From Acidimicrobiaceae bacterium (GTDB taxonomy: Bacteria; Actinomycetota; Acidimicrobiia; Acidimicrobiales; RAAP-2), in assembly GCA_003161575.1 (NCBI GenBank), contig PMOE01000042.1, positions 1 through 62,101 on the forward strand: a DNA stretch of 62,101 bases, given 5' to 3'. The position numbers and the translations under genes were made by a program. This document shows, in pieces, positions 27,654 through 36,488 of this stretch (the stretch's first letter is position 1; every line of letters starts with the position of its first letter). The notes under the pieces were generated by a model. The model did not search any database. It was given only the letters and a program-made list of their open reading frames with translations, and had not been told where the DNA came from.

Positions 27654-27969
27654 ACGGTTCGGCGGAACCACTGACCGACCGCCGCAACGCATGGAACCGG
27701 CAATAGAGGACTCCGGATCCTCACGTGTCGGGTTCGAATCGGTAAACGCGCACGCGTTGAGGCAGTAGCAGGTGGGCATGGCAATCACACGTTGGTCACT
27801 GCCGACGGGCGCTGGTTGCCGAGATGTTCGACTGAACATCGAGCAAGCCCAGGTTCGGACTACCTGCAGATGTCAGGTTTCCTGACACGCACCTCAGCTG
27901 AAGTCCGGGGCACCGTGCGGTCGGTAGCCCGAAGCCGGCGTGCGCGTCACGCGCCCGTTCCTGATCAGT
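27654..27969. other. Convergent intergenic stretch, 316 bp
   Basis: Separates the diguanylate cyclase and ohr, which point at each other. No gene recognised. Contains the tRNA-like fragment annotated separately at 27706-27740. Confidence 0.5.
27706..27740 (+). other. tRNA-like fragment (anticodon arm with CCG plus half T-arm)
   Basis: GAGGA-CTCCGGA-TCCTC forms a perfect 5-bp stem with a 7-nt loop reading anticodon CCG (Arg) in the right register. A 5-nt spacer follows, then TCGGG-TTCGAAT-C, the 5' half of a T-arm. The 3' half of the T-stem does not pair (CGGTA instead of CCCGA), and no D-arm or acceptor stem can be drawn. So it is not a functional tRNA; it could be a degenerate gene, an integration-site remnant or a chance hairpin. 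Confidence 0.4.
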
Positions 27970-28407
27970 TCAGCCGATATCGTGACCGTTGACGGTAAGT
28001 GTGACGTCGATGTTGCCCCGTGTGGCATTCGAGTACGGGCACACCTGATGTGTGGCAGCAACGATGCGCACCGCCTGCTCAGGATCCTGAACCTGCGGCA
28101 GGGTTATGTCGAGCTCCACGGCAAGCTTGAAACCATGCTCCTGGGTGGGAAGCAGGCTCACATGACTGTCGATCGAGACGTCGCCTACCTCGACGCGCTC
28201 GCGCCGACCCACCACGCCGAGAGCACTCTCGAAACAGGCCGCAAAACCCACAGCGAATAGTTGTTCAGGGTTCGTGCCGCCCCCCTCGCCGCCCATCTCC
28301 TTTGGCGAGCGGAGTTGCACATCCAGTGCTCCATCATTTGTGCGTCCGTGACCGCTTGCGCGGCCGCCCGTGACCGTTGCCTCCGCCGTGTAGAGAACTC
28401 GCGCCAT
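27970..28407 (-). CDS. ohr: Organic hydroperoxide resistance protein (OsmC/Ohr family)
   Basis: 145 aa, the usual Ohr length. Both redox cysteines are in their conserved settings: FAACFESALGVVG and HQVCPYSNATRGN. The N-terminal Arg/Glu region typical of Ohr is visible in LDVQLRSPKEMGGEGGGTNPEQLFAVGF. Ohr reduces organic hydroperoxides with lipoyl- or thiol-linked electrons in the cytoplasm. In many bacteria it is controlled by an adjacent MarR-type OhrR, but no such gene is nearby here. Confidence 0.95.
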   Translation of the reverse strand: MARVLYTAEATVTGGRASGHGRTNDGALDVQLRSPKEMGGEGGGTNPEQLFAVGFAACFESALGVVGRRERVEVGDVSIDSHVSLLPTQEHGFKLAVELDITLPQVQDPEQAVRIVAATHQVCPYSNATRGNIDVTLTVNGHDIG

Positions 28408-28582
28408 CTCGGCCTCCGATCTACCGATCTACCGTAACGGGTTCGGAGATTGGGGGCTCTCGACATTGGTGCGGTGACCAATTGTGTCCCTGCCTTGGGC
28501 ACTTCGGGGGACGCGGGAGGCCGTGTTGCCCCGAACAAGGTCCCGGCTGCGCCGAGCCGGCAGGGTGGTTACTCAAGGGCGG

Positions 28583-29386
28583 CTAGGAGAGCCGGGCCAC
28601 CGCAAGCGCTGTAGCGAGCAAGACGATCGCCCACGACATCGTGCTCAGGGCGCGCTCGAGCGGTGCGAGGAGCACCCTGTCGTCGAGAGGGATGGTGTCG
28701 CCGCTGCTCAAAGAGACGCACCCCGACACCTGTGTCGCACGGCGCCGCAGGAGGCGGGCCGGTGTGCTCAGGCTGCGTTGGGCCCACGAGAGGGCGAACG
28801 CCCCGGCGGCGGCAATGACCGGGGCGACGGCCAGCCGCCCGGTCTGGGCCACGTAGGCGGTGAGGACGGGGAAGGCGCCCCAAGCCGCGGCGAATCCGAA
28901 GTCGGTGTGCACAACGCCCCCGAAGAGCTCGAAGTTGTAGCCCACCACCAGGACCGGGCCCACCACCATGAACGGGACCAGGGCCCAGCCGACCCGAATG
29001 ACCCCCGCCACCCCGAGCGTCACCGCTCCCAACAGCCCGATTGTGGCCACCACAACCAAGGCGGCGGAAGGAATCCGGGTCCGAAGCGGCCGACCGTGCA
29101 GCTCGTCGAGGGCATGAGCGGCCAGTCCCACCGCGCAGAAGAAAGCGAGCAGCGTGGCCACCAAGCGAGAGAGGTGAACGTGCGGGGCGAGGCACGCCCC
29201 GATCACGACGTAGGCCAAGTGCCACGCGGTGTAGGGCGGGTGCAGCAACGTCCACCAGTCTCGCCAGCCACCCGACTTCGCCGCGTAGTACGCGGGCCGA
29301 TTCTCCGGCAGAGCGCCACCTGCGGCCGCTTCCGAACGTGCCGGGGGGCCGTCAGTTGGGGCGCCGGACACTCGCTCGTCAGCCAC
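28583..29386 (-). CDS. UbiA-like polytopic membrane protein
   Basis: 267 aa from GTG 29386, which overlaps the end of the methyltransferase gene; a TTG 12 codons earlier is the alternative. Seven to eight hydrophobic helices begin after DWWTLLHPPYTAWHLAYVVIG. The layout resembles UbiA prenyltransferases (HPPYTxWHLxY start, AHALDELHGRP where the first Asp-rich motif would be). However, the NDxxDxxxD and DxxxD motifs needed for prenyl-diphosphate binding are not intact, so transferase activity is doubtful. Context with UbiE-type methyltransferase and geranylgeranyl reductase suggests a role in isoprenoid quinone or lipid chemistry. Confidence 0.7.
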   Translation of the reverse strand: MADERVSGAPTDGPPARSEAAAGGALPENRPAYYAAKSGGWRDWWTLLHPPYTAWHLAYVVIGACLAPHVHLSRLVATLLAFFCAVGLAAHALDELHGRPLRTRIPSAALVVVATIGLLGAVTLGVAGVIRVGWALVPFMVVGPVLVVGYNFELFGGVVHTDFGFAAAWGAFPVLTAYVAQTGRLAVAPVIAAAGAFALSWAQRSLSTPARLLRRRATQVSGCVSLSSGDTIPLDDRVLLAPLERALSTMSWAIVLLATALAVARLS

Positions 29387-30116
29387 CGCTGCGTCGCCCC
29401 CACATGACCAAACCGCCGCCAAGGCTCATGACCCGGAACCCCACGTCGTCGAATCCGGCCCGATGCCACGCCTCGACGGTCCAGTCCACCGGGTACCGCC
29501 TGTAATGGCCAGAAATATTGGGCCCGAGGAACCGGCCTACCTCGAACCACTCCCGACCGCCCGTCAACCATCCGCCGACCGGGAGAACGAGGCGCGTGTA
29601 GAGCCACCACCAGAACCGCCAGAAGCGGCTGGGCGGGAGGAGGAATTCCAGGCTTGCAACGACACCCCCGGGCGTCACCACCCGGGCCAGCTCCCTCAAT
29701 GTGGCCTGGGGGTCCTCGACGTATCGGAGCAGGTAGGTGAAGGTGAGCGCGTCGAAGGTTCTGTCGGCAAACGGCAGCTGTTCGGCCCGACCGGCCGCCA
29801 GCGTGACCCGATCGGTCATCCGCGCACCCGCCACGTTGCGCTGCCCCTGTCGCAGCATGTCGGTGGTGAGATCGACCCCGACAACCTGGGCCGACGTCCG
29901 GTCGGCCACCTGGAGTGCGACCCCGGCCGTACCCGAAGCGACGTCGAGCACGAGGCCGGGCGATGCCGGGACGATGTGGTCCACCATCGCCCGCCGCCAG
30001 CGGCCGTTCTGAGCCATAGAGAGGATCTCGGCCAGCCGGTCGTAGCGCTGCGGCAGCGGTGTGAACAGTTGCTGGGCGAACCGGTTCCGGTCGCCAACAA
30101 TTCCGAGCGTCATCAT
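29379..30116 (-). CDS. UbiE/MenG-type SAM-dependent methyltransferase
   Basis: 245 aa. Motif I LDVASGTAGVALQVA, the acidic end of strand 2 in VVGVDLTTDML, motif II-like FDALTFTYLLRYVEDP and VTPGGVVASLEF mark a class I methyltransferase. The N-terminal IVGDRNRFAQQLFTPLPQRYDRLAEILS and the C-terminal region match the UbiE/COQ5 family that methylates demethylmenaquinone. A second, canonical menG may exist elsewhere, so the substrate is not certain. Divergent from the geranylgeranyl reductase, 51 bp between start codons, so both may share a promoter region. Confidence 0.85.
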   Translation of the reverse strand: MMTLGIVGDRNRFAQQLFTPLPQRYDRLAEILSMAQNGRWRRAMVDHIVPASPGLVLDVASGTAGVALQVADRTSAQVVGVDLTTDMLRQGQRNVAGARMTDRVTLAAGRAEQLPFADRTFDALTFTYLLRYVEDPQATLRELARVVTPGGVVASLEFLLPPSRFWRFWWWLYTRLVLPVGGWLTGGREWFEVGRFLGPNISGHYRRYPVDWTVEAWHRAGFDDVGFRVMSLGGGLVMWGRRSGG

Positions 30117-30167
30117 CTCTCCTTAGGTGCGATGATCTCACCGTACTCACTGCACGAGAGGAGCCGC

Positions 30168-31457
30168 GTGTCCCCTTCACGCTTCGATGCGCTTGTCGTG
30201 GGGGCAGGTCCCGCCGGAAGCATCGCCAGCCTGGTGCTCGCCCGAGGTGGAGCCCGGGTGGCACTCCTCGACAAGGCAACATTTCCCCGCGACAAGGCCT
30301 GTGGCGACCTGGTGGGACCTCGGGGTCTGCAGTTGCTTGCCGATCTCGGCATCACCGTCCCATCCTCACTCGATGTGGGCGACATGGTGGTGGTTGGCCC
30401 GACCGGCCGTCGGGTCATGTTGCCGTCTTTCGAAGGCCGGACCTATCCGGACCACGCCACGGCGATCACCCGCACCGCCTTTGACGCGGCCCTGCGCGAG
30501 GCGGCCATCAACGCGGGGGCGGTTCCTTTCGAAGGTCGAGCGCACGAACCGCTCGGCGAGGATGGAGGGCTCGTGGGGTTCCGCACCGACCGCGGCGACG
30601 CGCTACGAGCCGACTTTGTGATCGGCGCCGACGGGGCCACCAGTCAGGTGGCCGACGCTTCGGGCCTGGTCGACGGCACTCGGGTGCTGTGGGGATTCGC
30701 GGTGAGAACCTACCTGGACCAGCCGGTCGACCGGCCGGTGATCGTCATCTGGGAACGGTCCCGGTGGCGGGCCTTCCCCGGCTACGGCTGGATCTTTCCG
30801 GGCCCCGACGGCGGTGCCAACGTGGGTATCGGGATCGGGACGCGAGCGGACCGGCGGGCCGGGGCCGGGGCCGTTCGTGCCCTCCCCGATTTCCTCGAGC
30901 ACCTCCACCGGCTCGGACTGGTCGACGCCGTGCATCGCCGTCCCGTCGGTCGCCATCTCGGGGGCTGGCTCAAGATGGGAATGGTCGGAACGAGCCCGGC
31001 GAGGGGGCGGGTCCTGCTGGTCGGCGATGCCGCCGGCCTGGTGAACCCGTTGCAGGGCGAGGGCATCGCCCATGCCATGGGCAGTGGCCGGGCGGCGGCC
31101 GCGGCGGTGCTCGGGGGTGCCGACCGTGCGTCTGAGCGGTACCGCAGGGCGTTGGCCAGCGCCCACCTCCCGTACCAGCGCATCACCGCGGCGGCGCACG
31201 CGGCGCTCGTGGATCGGCCCCGTGCGGTGGCCGCCCTGGGAAGGCTGCTCACCGCACCCGGAGTGGGGAAGGCCGTCGCCGGGGGCTGGACCATCTTTTG
31301 GAACGAGCTCCTCGAAGGGGCGCCACCAGGGAGTGCCCGCGCCATCGCCTCGGCCTCCAGCCTCCTGGGCAACATGGGCACGTCCCGCACCGCCATCTCG
31401 CGCTGGTTCGTCACCAACCTCCCCGAGGAGTCCCAACGCCGGGAAGCCGGAGGCTGA
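30168..31457 (+). CDS. Geranylgeranyl reductase family FAD oxidoreductase
   Basis: 429 aa from GTG 30168, preceded at 4-5 bp by GAGAGGAG; an in-frame ATG at 30132 lacks such a site. FAD motif ALVVGAGPAGSIASLVLARGG at the N-terminus, then the family's FPRDKACGDLVGPRGLQLL, the central FPGYGWIFPG and RVLLVGDAAGLVNPLQGEGIAHAM. These are characteristic of the ChlP/MenJ group, which saturates isoprenoid chains of chlorophyll, archaeal lipids or menaquinone. In an actinobacterium partial saturation of the menaquinone side chain is the obvious candidate role. Divergent to the UbiE-type gene. Confidence 0.92.
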   Translation: MSPSRFDALVVGAGPAGSIASLVLARGGARVALLDKATFPRDKACGDLVGPRGLQLLADLGITVPSSLDVGDMVVVGPTGRRVMLPSFEGRTYPDHATAITRTAFDAALREAAINAGAVPFEGRAHEPLGEDGGLVGFRTDRGDALRADFVIGADGATSQVADASGLVDGTRVLWGFAVRTYLDQPVDRPVIVIWERSRWRAFPGYGWIFPGPDGGANVGIGIGTRADRRAGAGAVRALPDFLEHLHRLGLVDAVHRRPVGRHLGGWLKMGMVGTSPARGRVLLVGDAAGLVNPLQGEGIAHAMGSGRAAAAAVLGGADRASERYRRALASAHLPYQRITAAAHAALVDRPRAVAALGRLLTAPGVGKAVAGGWTIFWNELLEGAPPGSARAIASASSLLGNMGTSRTAISRWFVTNLPEESQRREAGG

Positions 31458-31490
31458 CCGCCAGCGGGGTTCACCGCCCGGCCAGCCTGC

Positions 31491-32003
31491 TCACCGCGCC
31501 CGCAATGCCTCGTGCGTCGGGGGGAGGAACCATTCGTCGATCGCGATGGCCGGCCGGCCATCGACCACGATCCGGTACGCACGCGAGAACGACGACGCAC
31601 CAATGTGGGCGTCGATGGCCCTGTCGACCTCTCCGGGGGCCTCCCTCGGTTGGCCGAGCGCCTCCCGGCGGATCGACACGTGATGCTCAATGAGCACCCG
31701 CCCGATTGGGGCGTTGCTGCGGCCGAGCTTCTCGTAGACGCCCGCGGGGAGGCGGTCGCCGGCGATGGTGGACTCGGCGTACACGAATGGGCGCTCGGTC
31801 AGCCGGCCCCGAAGGATGACGGCTCGGCGAGTCAGCGTATGACCTTCGGGAACCCCGAGGGGGTTCGTCGGGCCGGCGGCGATCCGATGCTGACGGATCT
31901 TGTAGGCGTCTACCGGTTCACCGGACAGAGCTTCGAGGAACTCGGTGACCGTCCCGGTACTCTCGTGCAGCGCGCGCTCCAGCTCCTGGGCCTCGGGTGT
32001 CAC
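31491..32003 (-). CDS. Chorismate-lyase-like protein (UbiC/DUF98 fold)
   Basis: 170 aa. Central and C-terminal signatures of the chorismate lyase/UTRA fold: the strand LTRRAVILRGRLTERPFVYAEST, then RLPAGVYEKLGRSNAPIGRVLIEH and the terminal AIAIDEWFLP (RxxxI...P-YAES...W-F pattern). True UbiC releases pyruvate from chorismate to give 4-hydroxybenzoate; several actinobacterial homologues make 4-hydroxybenzoate for glycolipids. Located beside the reductase, convergent with it. The catalytic Glu/Arg set is plausible but I cannot confirm it by alignment. Confidence 0.75.
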   Translation of the reverse strand: MTPEAQELERALHESTGTVTEFLEALSGEPVDAYKIRQHRIAAGPTNPLGVPEGHTLTRRAVILRGRLTERPFVYAESTIAGDRLPAGVYEKLGRSNAPIGRVLIEHHVSIRREALGQPREAPGEVDRAIDAHIGASSFSRAYRIVVDGRPAIAIDEWFLPPTHEALRAR

Positions 32004-32277
32004 CTCACCAACGTATCGTCCGGACGAGCGATGTCGGGCCTACCGCGGCTTGTCCCCGAACGCTCCTGATCGGGCGACCCCATGTCAGCGCCAGGTGATC
32101 GCCGACCTCTCGAAGCGCCCTGCTGCTTCACCGTGGACTCAGCTCGCAGCGCGTGGGTCTCCTGTGGCCATCGGTGGACACCTCAGCGGATCCCAATGGA
32201 GTCGCCGACGCGTCAACTGTTGACGCTCGATTTCGAACCACGACCAGCACCTCGTTGGCTCGGCCCGCTCATCGTTT

Positions 32278-32859
32278 TCAACCGCGACAGCTCACCATCG
32301 CGTCGGCTGGAGTGCCGGCGAACGCCGCACGGTCGATGGGAACCTGCACGCTGGCGGTGACGACAGAACCCGCGGGAACCGGCCGGTCGGCGTGGACCAT
32401 GCCCTTGCCCAGCACCGCTCCGAGGCGCGTCACCGACACCGTGCACGAGATATTCGACTCTGAGCTGCCGGAGTTGCTCACCTCGAAGTTCACTTGCTCT
32501 TTGGGGCCGGTCGCGATCGGACCAGCAAGGACCGGTCGGACCGACACCACGGCGGTCGTGATCGGTGGTGCCGAGGAGGCGCCGAAGAGTAGGCCTGCTC
32601 CAGTACTCAAGGTAGCGAGCAGAAGAGCCACGGCGATGAGGACGCCGACGACCCGGACCCATCGCGGGCGACGACGCGTGGACTCCTCGTCGCCGTCGGC
32701 CGAGTCATCAACGATGTCATCTCCTCGACGACCGGGGCGGCCGAACTGCGGCCCATTCGCCCCTTCGCCCCGACGAGGTCGGCCGTCACCGTTCGCCGGC
32801 CACTCGCCGAACCCCGGAGTCGTTGACCCCGGGTCGTGTGGCCCGGGGTAAGGCGGCAT
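32278..32859 (-). CDS. Single-pass membrane protein with exported domain
   Basis: 193 aa. A disordered Pro/Gly/Arg-rich N-terminus (1-~65) with an acidic patch is followed by RRRPRWVRVV and a hydrophobic helix (~70-92), then an exported ~100-residue strand-rich domain with two Cys (ISCTVSV, AMVSCRG) able to form a disulfide. Its pattern VNFEVSNSGSSESNISCTVSV recalls FxLYD/DUF-type bacterial Ig-like domains. Function unknown; it pairs with the next secreted protein on the same strand (33 bp apart). Confidence 0.7.
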   Translation of the reverse strand: MPPYPGPHDPGSTTPGFGEWPANGDGRPRRGEGANGPQFGRPGRRGDDIVDDSADGDEESTRRRPRWVRVVGVLIAVALLLATLSTGAGLLFGASSAPPITTAVVSVRPVLAGPIATGPKEQVNFEVSNSGSSESNISCTVSVTRLGAVLGKGMVHADRPVPAGSVVTASVQVPIDRAAFAGTPADAMVSCRG

Positions 32860-32892
32860 GGGCCGACGCTACGCTGCGCTTCCTCCGACGGA

Positions 32893-33621
32893 TCAGGTCC
32901 CCGGGATGTTCGGGGTGGTCATCACTGTCGCACCCTGGGGAAGCTTGAAGAGCGACGCCGGTGGCGAGCCCGAGTACGCCTTAAGGGTCACCGAGTCGGA
33001 CCCCGAGTTCTCGTAGGTCAAGAAGCCTTTGCTATTGGCCACACACCAGATCTCGGTCTTGCTCTGACCGGGGGCTTTCACGGTCACACAGGTTGAAGGC
33101 TGCCCCGCGACGGTCTTCGAAGAGGTTTTCACCGACAACCCGGGGATGTGCTCCGCCACCTCTCCTTGGAAGACCTTCAGTTCGGTGACGATGACTGTCG
33201 AGCTGAAGAGTTCTGAGAGTCCGGCGAGCGGATTGGCCCCGGACTCCGAGATGCAGGTCGTCGCCGATCCTCCCGAACCCGAGCAGTAGTAGGTCTTCTT
33301 TCCGGTGCTGACGAGGGTTGCGCCGGCCGTCTTCATGTACGAGTTCCCCGGCGATTGGGCCAGCACCATTGTGGTGTTTGCGGACCCGGGGTTCGACACG
33401 ACGTAGGTCGCCTCGAAGGTCGCCTTGGAGGCGTTTTGCAGTTTCTGTTGGAGGCCGCCCAGTCCAGATCCGCTCGCCCCGGCCGTCCCGGCAACGCTCA
33501 ACGTCGCCGCGGCGACCATCAGGCCGCCGGCGCCGAGCAGCAGCGCCACCTTCGAGGCACCACCACGGCCGGTGACCCGGCTCCGGCGGCTGTCCAATGT
33601 GCTCTGGGCCTCGTGATTCAT
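32893..33621 (-). CDS. Secreted hypothetical protein
   Basis: 242 aa. GGAAGGGGAG lies 4-5 bp before the ATG. A long basic n-region precedes a hydrophobic stretch (~24-48) ending at AGASGSG, a probable signal peptide or uncleaved anchor. The exported part starts with a Gln/Lys helix (LGGLQQKLQNASKATFEATYVV) and contains four Cys. The pattern of helix, strands and Cys resembles LppX/LprG-like or LolA-like lipoproteins only loosely; no lipobox. Probably in an operon with the single-pass protein gene downstream. Confidence 0.7.
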   Translation of the reverse strand: MNHEAQSTLDSRRSRVTGRGGASKVALLLGAGGLMVAAATLSVAGTAGASGSGLGGLQQKLQNASKATFEATYVVSNPGSANTTMVLAQSPGNSYMKTAGATLVSTGKKTYYCSGSGGSATTCISESGANPLAGLSELFSSTVIVTELKVFQGEVAEHIPGLSVKTSSKTVAGQPSTCVTVKAPGQSKTEIWCVANSKGFLTYENSGSDSVTLKAYSGSPPASLFKLPQGATVMTTPNIPGT

Positions 33622-34103
33622 GACTCCCCTTCCGGGTCAGACTGCGGTTGCGCAAACCCTAGTGTCCAGGTCGAACGAAGAGGGAGCCAACGTAGATTGG
33701 CACTTGGTAGACCCCATTGGCCCGATTGACCACCGCCCACCCGGGTAGTACCTGAGCCTGCTCGCCGAGAGCGCCATGGCGGTCGTCGCACTCTTCGAAC
33801 CCCCGAGATCCCCGCCGGCGAGTTGATCGATGACCGGTCGCCTGAGACCGAGGGGTCCGACGCCACCATCCCGTCGATGCTCGTGGTAGTCGCCGTCCCG
33901 TCCCGGGCTCGCCCTCCCGGTCGGCCGGCCCACCCGACTCCACCGCAACAACTGACGGCGGGGTCGGCATCGTTCTCGGCCTGTGGTCCAGTGAGGCTGT
34001 CGCCACCGCAGGTGGTCAAGAACCCGGCCGGGCCGTACCCTGAACGCATGCGATCCGCACCCGGCCCCAGCACTGCATCGACACCAAAACGGCGACGAAG
34101 CCG
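33622..34103. other. Divergent intergenic stretch, 482 bp
   Basis: Lies between the secreted-protein gene and the sulfatase, on opposite strands. Frames here are Arg/Pro-rich extensions or antisense shadows, so no gene is called. Should contain both promoters; none could be assigned with confidence. Confidence 0.45.
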
Positions 34104-36389
34104 ATGACCGCGTCGGCACCGGCGGCCCGTATCGGATTCACGGCCGTCGAATCGACCCCGGTCCTGCCCGTCGACCCGAGACCTCCGGCCGCCGCGCCGA
34201 ATGTGGTGGCGATCGTCCTCGATGACACCGGCTTCGCCCAGCTCGGCTCGTTCGGCTCGGACATTGCCACTCCTCACATGGACCGACTGGCGGCCGGGGG
34301 GTTGCGCTACAACCGTTTCCACGTCACTTCGCTGTGCTCCCCCACCCGGGCGTCGTTCCTCACGGGGCGCAACCACCATGCGGTGGGGATGGGATTCCTC
34401 ACCGACATCCCGATGGGCTACCCGGGCTATGACGCGCGTATCCCCAAGTCGGCCGCCACGTTGCCGAGGATCCTGCGCGATGCCGGGTATAACACCACGG
34501 CCATCGGCAAGTGGCACCTGGTCCCCCGATTCCAACGCTCCGCCGCCGGCCCGTTCAATCTGTGGCCCCTCGGACTCGGATTCGAGCGCTACTACGGGTT
34601 CCTCCACGGCGATGCCAACCACTGGACCCCCAACCTCGTCTCGGACAACCACTACGTCGACCCACCGAAAGGTCCCGACGAGGGGTACCACCTCTCGGAG
34701 GATCTGGCCGACCGGGCGATCGGCTCGGTTCTCGACCAGCAGCAGGCGGCCCCGGGGAAGCCGTTCTTCGTCTACTTCGCCTTCGGTGCGATGCACGCAC
34801 CCCACCACGTGGCTCCCGAATGGATCGAGCCCTACCGGGGGAAATTCGACAAAGGGTGGGACGCGTGGCGCAAGGAGGTCTTTGGCCGCCAGGTCGCGTC
34901 CGGCGTGGTGCCCGAAGGAACCGTCCTGACGCCAAGGCCCGAGTGGGTGCAGGGCTGGGATGAGCTGTCAGGGGACGAACGGCGGATGCACGCCCGTCAG
35001 CAGGAGGTCTTCGCCGGCTTCCTGACCCACACCGACGCCCAGATCGGCCGGCTCATCGACTTTCTCGACGCCACCGACCAGCTCGACAACACCTTGGTGC
35101 TCGTCTTTTCGGACAACGGGGCGAGCGCCGAAGGTGGAAGGTCGGGCAGCGTCAACGAGCACCGCTTCACGGCGAGGATTCCCGAATCGATGGAAGACAA
35201 CCTCGCGGCGATCGACGACTGGGGCGGGTTCGGCACGTACAACCATTACTCCTGGGCCTGGGCCTGGGCCGGCAACACCCCGATGCGCCTCTGGAAGCGC
35301 TACACCTGGCTCGGCGGAACCCGGACGCCACTCATCGTGCACTGGCCGAGAGGGATCGCTACGCGTGGGGAGGTGCGCAACCAATTCACCCACGTGGTCG
35401 ACCTCATGCCGACGATCCTTGACGCCGTGGGCGTCGAACCGCCCGAAACGGTGGACGGAGTCCCCCAACAGTCCATTGACGGGACCAGCCTCGTACCCAC
35501 ATTCGACGACCCCGAGGCCGAGACACGCGACACGCAATACTTCGAGATGCTCGGGTCCCGGTCGATGTTCCACCGCGGATGGAAGGCCACCACCGACCAC
35601 ATCTCGACCGGTGTGCTCGATGAGGAGGAGCTGGCGGTCGGGAGCCGCGATTTCGCCACCGACCACTGGGAGTTGTTCGACCTGCGCATCGACTTCTCCG
35701 AGTCGACCGACGTCTCGAAGGAGCACCCTGACGTGGTGGGCCAGCTCAGCGAACTCTGGCTGGCCGAAGCCGAGCGCAACCAGGTCCTGCCGGTCGACGA
35801 CTCGTTCGTTCACCGCATCCGCGCCATCATCCCGGCCACCTGGCCGGCGGGCCGGGACCGGACATTTCTGCCCGGAGGCAGCCCGATCTCCGACGAAACG
35901 GTCCCGATGCTCTTCGGGGGTTTCCGCATTACCGCCGAGGTCCTCGTCCCCGAGCACGACGCCGAAGGCATGCTCTGCGCCCTCGGCGACTGGAACGGAG
36001 GCTACGCCCTCTACGTCGTCGAGGGTCGCCTCGTCTTCTCCTTCTCCCGGGCAGGAGAGCTCCTGGAGGTCACCGGCGACCGACCGGTGCCCAGCGGCAA
36101 ACAGTCCCTCGGGGTCTCCTACGCCCTGGCCGCCGACCGAAGTGGGACCTTCACGTTGGTCCAGGGCGACGCTCCCGTCGGGAGCATCGGGTTTGCTGGG
36201 ATGTTGCCGGTGGCACTTCAGCACGGTGGGGCGGGCCTAAGGCTTGGCTACGACGCCGGCTTCCCCGTTTCCGCGCGCTATACCACGCCCTTCGCTTGGA
36301 ACGGCGAGATCAGCGCACTACGGGTCGAGACTCCTGGCGTCCCAGTGGACCCGGCCGACGGGGTGCGCGCCGCCCTGCACAGCGACTGA
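34104..36389 (+). CDS. Arylsulfatase (type I, formylglycine) with C-terminal extension
   Basis: 761 aa. N-terminal catalytic domain: metal-binding NVVAIVLDDTG, then the maturation motif CSPTRASFLTGRN with C78 (CxPxR) expected to become formylglycine, and GKWHL, FSDNGAS downstream. After about residue 560 a strand-rich region follows (FRITAEVLVPEHDAEGMLCALGDWNGGYALYV...), resembling a laminin-G/lectin-like module often found at the end of these large sulfatases. Hydrolyses sulfate esters, alternatively choline sulfate or phosphonate esters in related enzymes. No signal peptide, so cytosolic. The formylglycine-generating enzyme is not in the window. Confidence 0.93.
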   Translation: MTASAPAARIGFTAVESTPVLPVDPRPPAAAPNVVAIVLDDTGFAQLGSFGSDIATPHMDRLAAGGLRYNRFHVTSLCSPTRASFLTGRNHHAVGMGFLTDIPMGYPGYDARIPKSAATLPRILRDAGYNTTAIGKWHLVPRFQRSAAGPFNLWPLGLGFERYYGFLHGDANHWTPNLVSDNHYVDPPKGPDEGYHLSEDLADRAIGSVLDQQQAAPGKPFFVYFAFGAMHAPHHVAPEWIEPYRGKFDKGWDAWRKEVFGRQVASGVVPEGTVLTPRPEWVQGWDELSGDERRMHARQQEVFAGFLTHTDAQIGRLIDFLDATDQLDNTLVLVFSDNGASAEGGRSGSVNEHRFTARIPESMEDNLAAIDDWGGFGTYNHYSWAWAWAGNTPMRLWKRYTWLGGTRTPLIVHWPRGIATRGEVRNQFTHVVDLMPTILDAVGVEPPETVDGVPQQSIDGTSLVPTFDDPEAETRDTQYFEMLGSRSMFHRGWKATTDHISTGVLDEEELAVGSRDFATDHWELFDLRIDFSESTDVSKEHPDVVGQLSELWLAEAERNQVLPVDDSFVHRIRAIIPATWPAGRDRTFLPGGSPISDETVPMLFGGFRITAEVLVPEHDAEGMLCALGDWNGGYALYVVEGRLVFSFSRAGELLEVTGDRPVPSGKQSLGVSYALAADRSGTFTLVQGDAPVGSIGFAGMLPVALQHGGAGLRLGYDAGFPVSARYTTPFAWNGEISALRVETPGVPVDPADGVRAALHSD

Positions 36390-36488
36390 ATGCACCGAAC
36401 GGCACGGACCGGGCCAGGGTGATCGGACGCCGGTGACCGCGCGCCGGTGAGCGGGCGCTCCGTGACTGGGCGCAGGCCGATCGAAGAG

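Noticed and set aside
33618..36224. Long minus-strand frames opposite the sulfatase (396 and 418 codons)
   Set aside because: Antisense shadows of a GC-rich gene: biased Arg/Gly/Val content, no domain, and the plus strand carries complete sulfatase motifs.
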